DNA of 30,665 bases, taken from NCBI GenBank assembly GCA_040143965.1, contig JASJQH010000097.1:1-30665 (forward strand), in the 5' to 3' direction. The notes below the pieces were generated by a model. It was not told the DNA's origin, did no database searches, and worked only from the letters and a program-made list of their open reading frames with translations. Shown piece by piece: positions 29,745-30,665 of the stretch. Numbering within the stretch: position 1 is the first letter of the stretch; each line of letters opens with the position of its first letter. The DNA is from Basidiobolus ranarum (taxonomy: Eukaryota > Basidiobolomycota > Basidiobolomycetes > Basidiobolales). A program made the translations under genes and the position numbers.

Positions 29745-30665
29745 CAACGTTCAATAGTAGGGTTAGGGTAAGGATAAGGATAAGGTATATACAATTATTC
29801 GATCAAATAAACCTGGTAGAGTGTGAATGAGAGAATTAACTTGTTTCAATGTAATTTATCAGTATCAATGGGCTTTATATATCCTCCTCTTCCGCTCCCG
29901 TTCCCCTTCCCCTACTCTAATGTACGGTCAAATAGGAAGAAGGACTAGAGATCGGGGGAATGGTTAAGGGGAAGCTGAACTAAAAGTATGCGGAGCATGT
30001 GAAAATCCGAGTCTGGTAGGTTTTATTAAATCACATGTGATGTTGACTGCTAGCTGTTAAAATACATATTTATATTGCATATGATGACCATTGACGAATG
30101 GCAAATAGCGAATGGTGAATGGTTTAAATACAATCGATGTTGCCAGTTGTGTAAAAGGCTATTCATAGACCATAACTACTGACATAATAGACAACAACTT
30201 GAGCGTATGCAACCTGTTTCAACGCACAGGCTACTAAGGTCATCCAGAGAATAATCGGTCGCAAGCAATCAGTCGCAAATCTTGACTCAGGGATTGAGAT
30301 AACTTAACGAATCCACGCCAATCATTTCGTAGGAATTCTAGCAAATAATATTCAGTATTATAAAGCAACTTTCATAATATCACCATACACAACAAATGCC
30401 AATGGCAAATACTCTGATGAATGTCAACGTCCTGTCTAAGCATGTATAGACTTGGATTTGAAGCATTCTTCTCTGTATAGACTTGGTAGAGAGGTGCAAC
30501 ACATTAAGACCAAACGTTTAAGCATTTTTTTAAGAAATGATTCGAGAATGAGGCGTCATTCTGGCCAACTCAAAATCAACCCGAAAGTAAAGATGCTAAA
30601 ACGACCATTTCTAAAAGTTCTGAATCCAAAATACCTAGCAGGGTGTGATGATTATCATGTTTAGC
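29745..30665. promoter_or_regulatory. Upstream region of the lipase-like gene, to the window end
   Basis: About 920 bases. It holds a telobox-like run just before the lipase ATG (29758-29785), a pyrimidine-rich stretch (about 29880-29914), a clustered GAATGG motif (30094-30122) and a repeated TGTATAGACTTGG (30443-30455 and 30474-30486). A frame open to the right edge (from about 30452) lacks an ATG near its start and has no recognisable features. Confidence 0.45.
29758..29785. promoter_or_regulatory. Telobox-like and GGATAA repeats at the lipase-like gene start
   Basis: TAGGGTTAGGG followed by TAAGGATAAGGATAAGG. On the minus strand, that of the gene, this reads CCTTATCC repeats then CCCTAACCCTA, ending 14 bases before the ATG, so it probably lies in the leader or core promoter. 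Confidence 0.4.

Noticed and set aside
29758-30665. The window end as a chromosome end, because of TTAGGG-like repeats
   Set aside because: The run is very short and degenerate, and ordinary unique sequence continues for about 900 bases.
1-30665. tRNA genes, transposons or virus-like elements
   Set aside because: No tRNA internal promoter with a foldable cloverleaf, and no transposase, reverse transcriptase, capsid-like protein or terminal repeats were seen on either strand.

Overview
The window looks like nuclear DNA from a fungus, probably an early-diverging lineage (zygosporic or chytrid-like) rather than an ascomycete or basidiomycete. Reasons: a chitin synthase, a fungal Cdc11/AspA-class septin, an OLE1-type desaturase with C-terminal cytochrome b5 and an SCS7-type hydroxylase with N-terminal cytochrome b5 sit beside genes that look animal-like (HPRT1-type phosphoribosyltransferase, a LAMTOR1 with MGCC lipidation signal, and a PALB2-like protein). 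Introns are short (about 50-70 nt) GT-AG introns, up to 16 in one gene. Intergenic DNA is AT-rich. I cannot name the species. No rRNA, tRNA, CRISPR array or mobile element was recognised.

Layout, left to right: 3' end of S-adenosylmethionine synthetase (+, 1-91); CASP/COY1 Golgi coiled-coil protein (-, 971-4006, 17 exons); Cdc11-class septin (+, 4692-6233, 11 exons); aldo-keto reductase (-, 6537-7833, 7 exons); fatty acid 2-hydroxylase (+, 8514-9554, no intron); ribosomal protein eL39 (-, 10030-10351, intron directly after the ATG); PALB2-like protein (+, 11464-14141, 9 exons); unrecognised Ser/Asn-rich protein (-, 14719-15773, 5 exons); LAMTOR1 (-, 16266-17030, 5 exons); delta-9 desaturase (+, 18501-19721, no intron); 2-Cys peroxiredoxin (+, 20756-21340, no intron); class IV-like chitin synthase (+, 22202-25537, 3 exons); HPRT (+, 26000-26852, 4 exons); hormone-sensitive-lipase-like membrane hydrolase (-, 27059-29744, 8 exons). 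Every exon model closes in frame and is divisible by three.

The genes are independent housekeeping units, not an operon or an obvious cluster. Loose themes are lipid modification (desaturase, 2-hydroxylase, lipase), growth and cell-surface shape (septin, chitin synthase, Golgi tether), and nutrient or redox control (LAMTOR1, peroxiredoxin, aldo-keto reductase).

The most interesting item is the 719-residue protein at 11464-14141. It shows, in order, a short N-terminal coiled coil resembling the BRCA1-binding coil of PALB2, a basic segment resembling the PALB2 chromatin-association motif, and a C-terminal WD40-like propeller ending at the C-terminus as in PALB2. Other points of note are a coil-less Cdc11-class septin, an animal-type HPRT, telobox-like TTAGGG/CCCTAA motifs in several intergenic regions, a 3 x 28 bp tandem repeat that begins at the chitin synthase stop codon, and a small ORF whose start codon overlaps that of eL39 on the other strand. 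Sequence comparisons were made from memory, without database searches.
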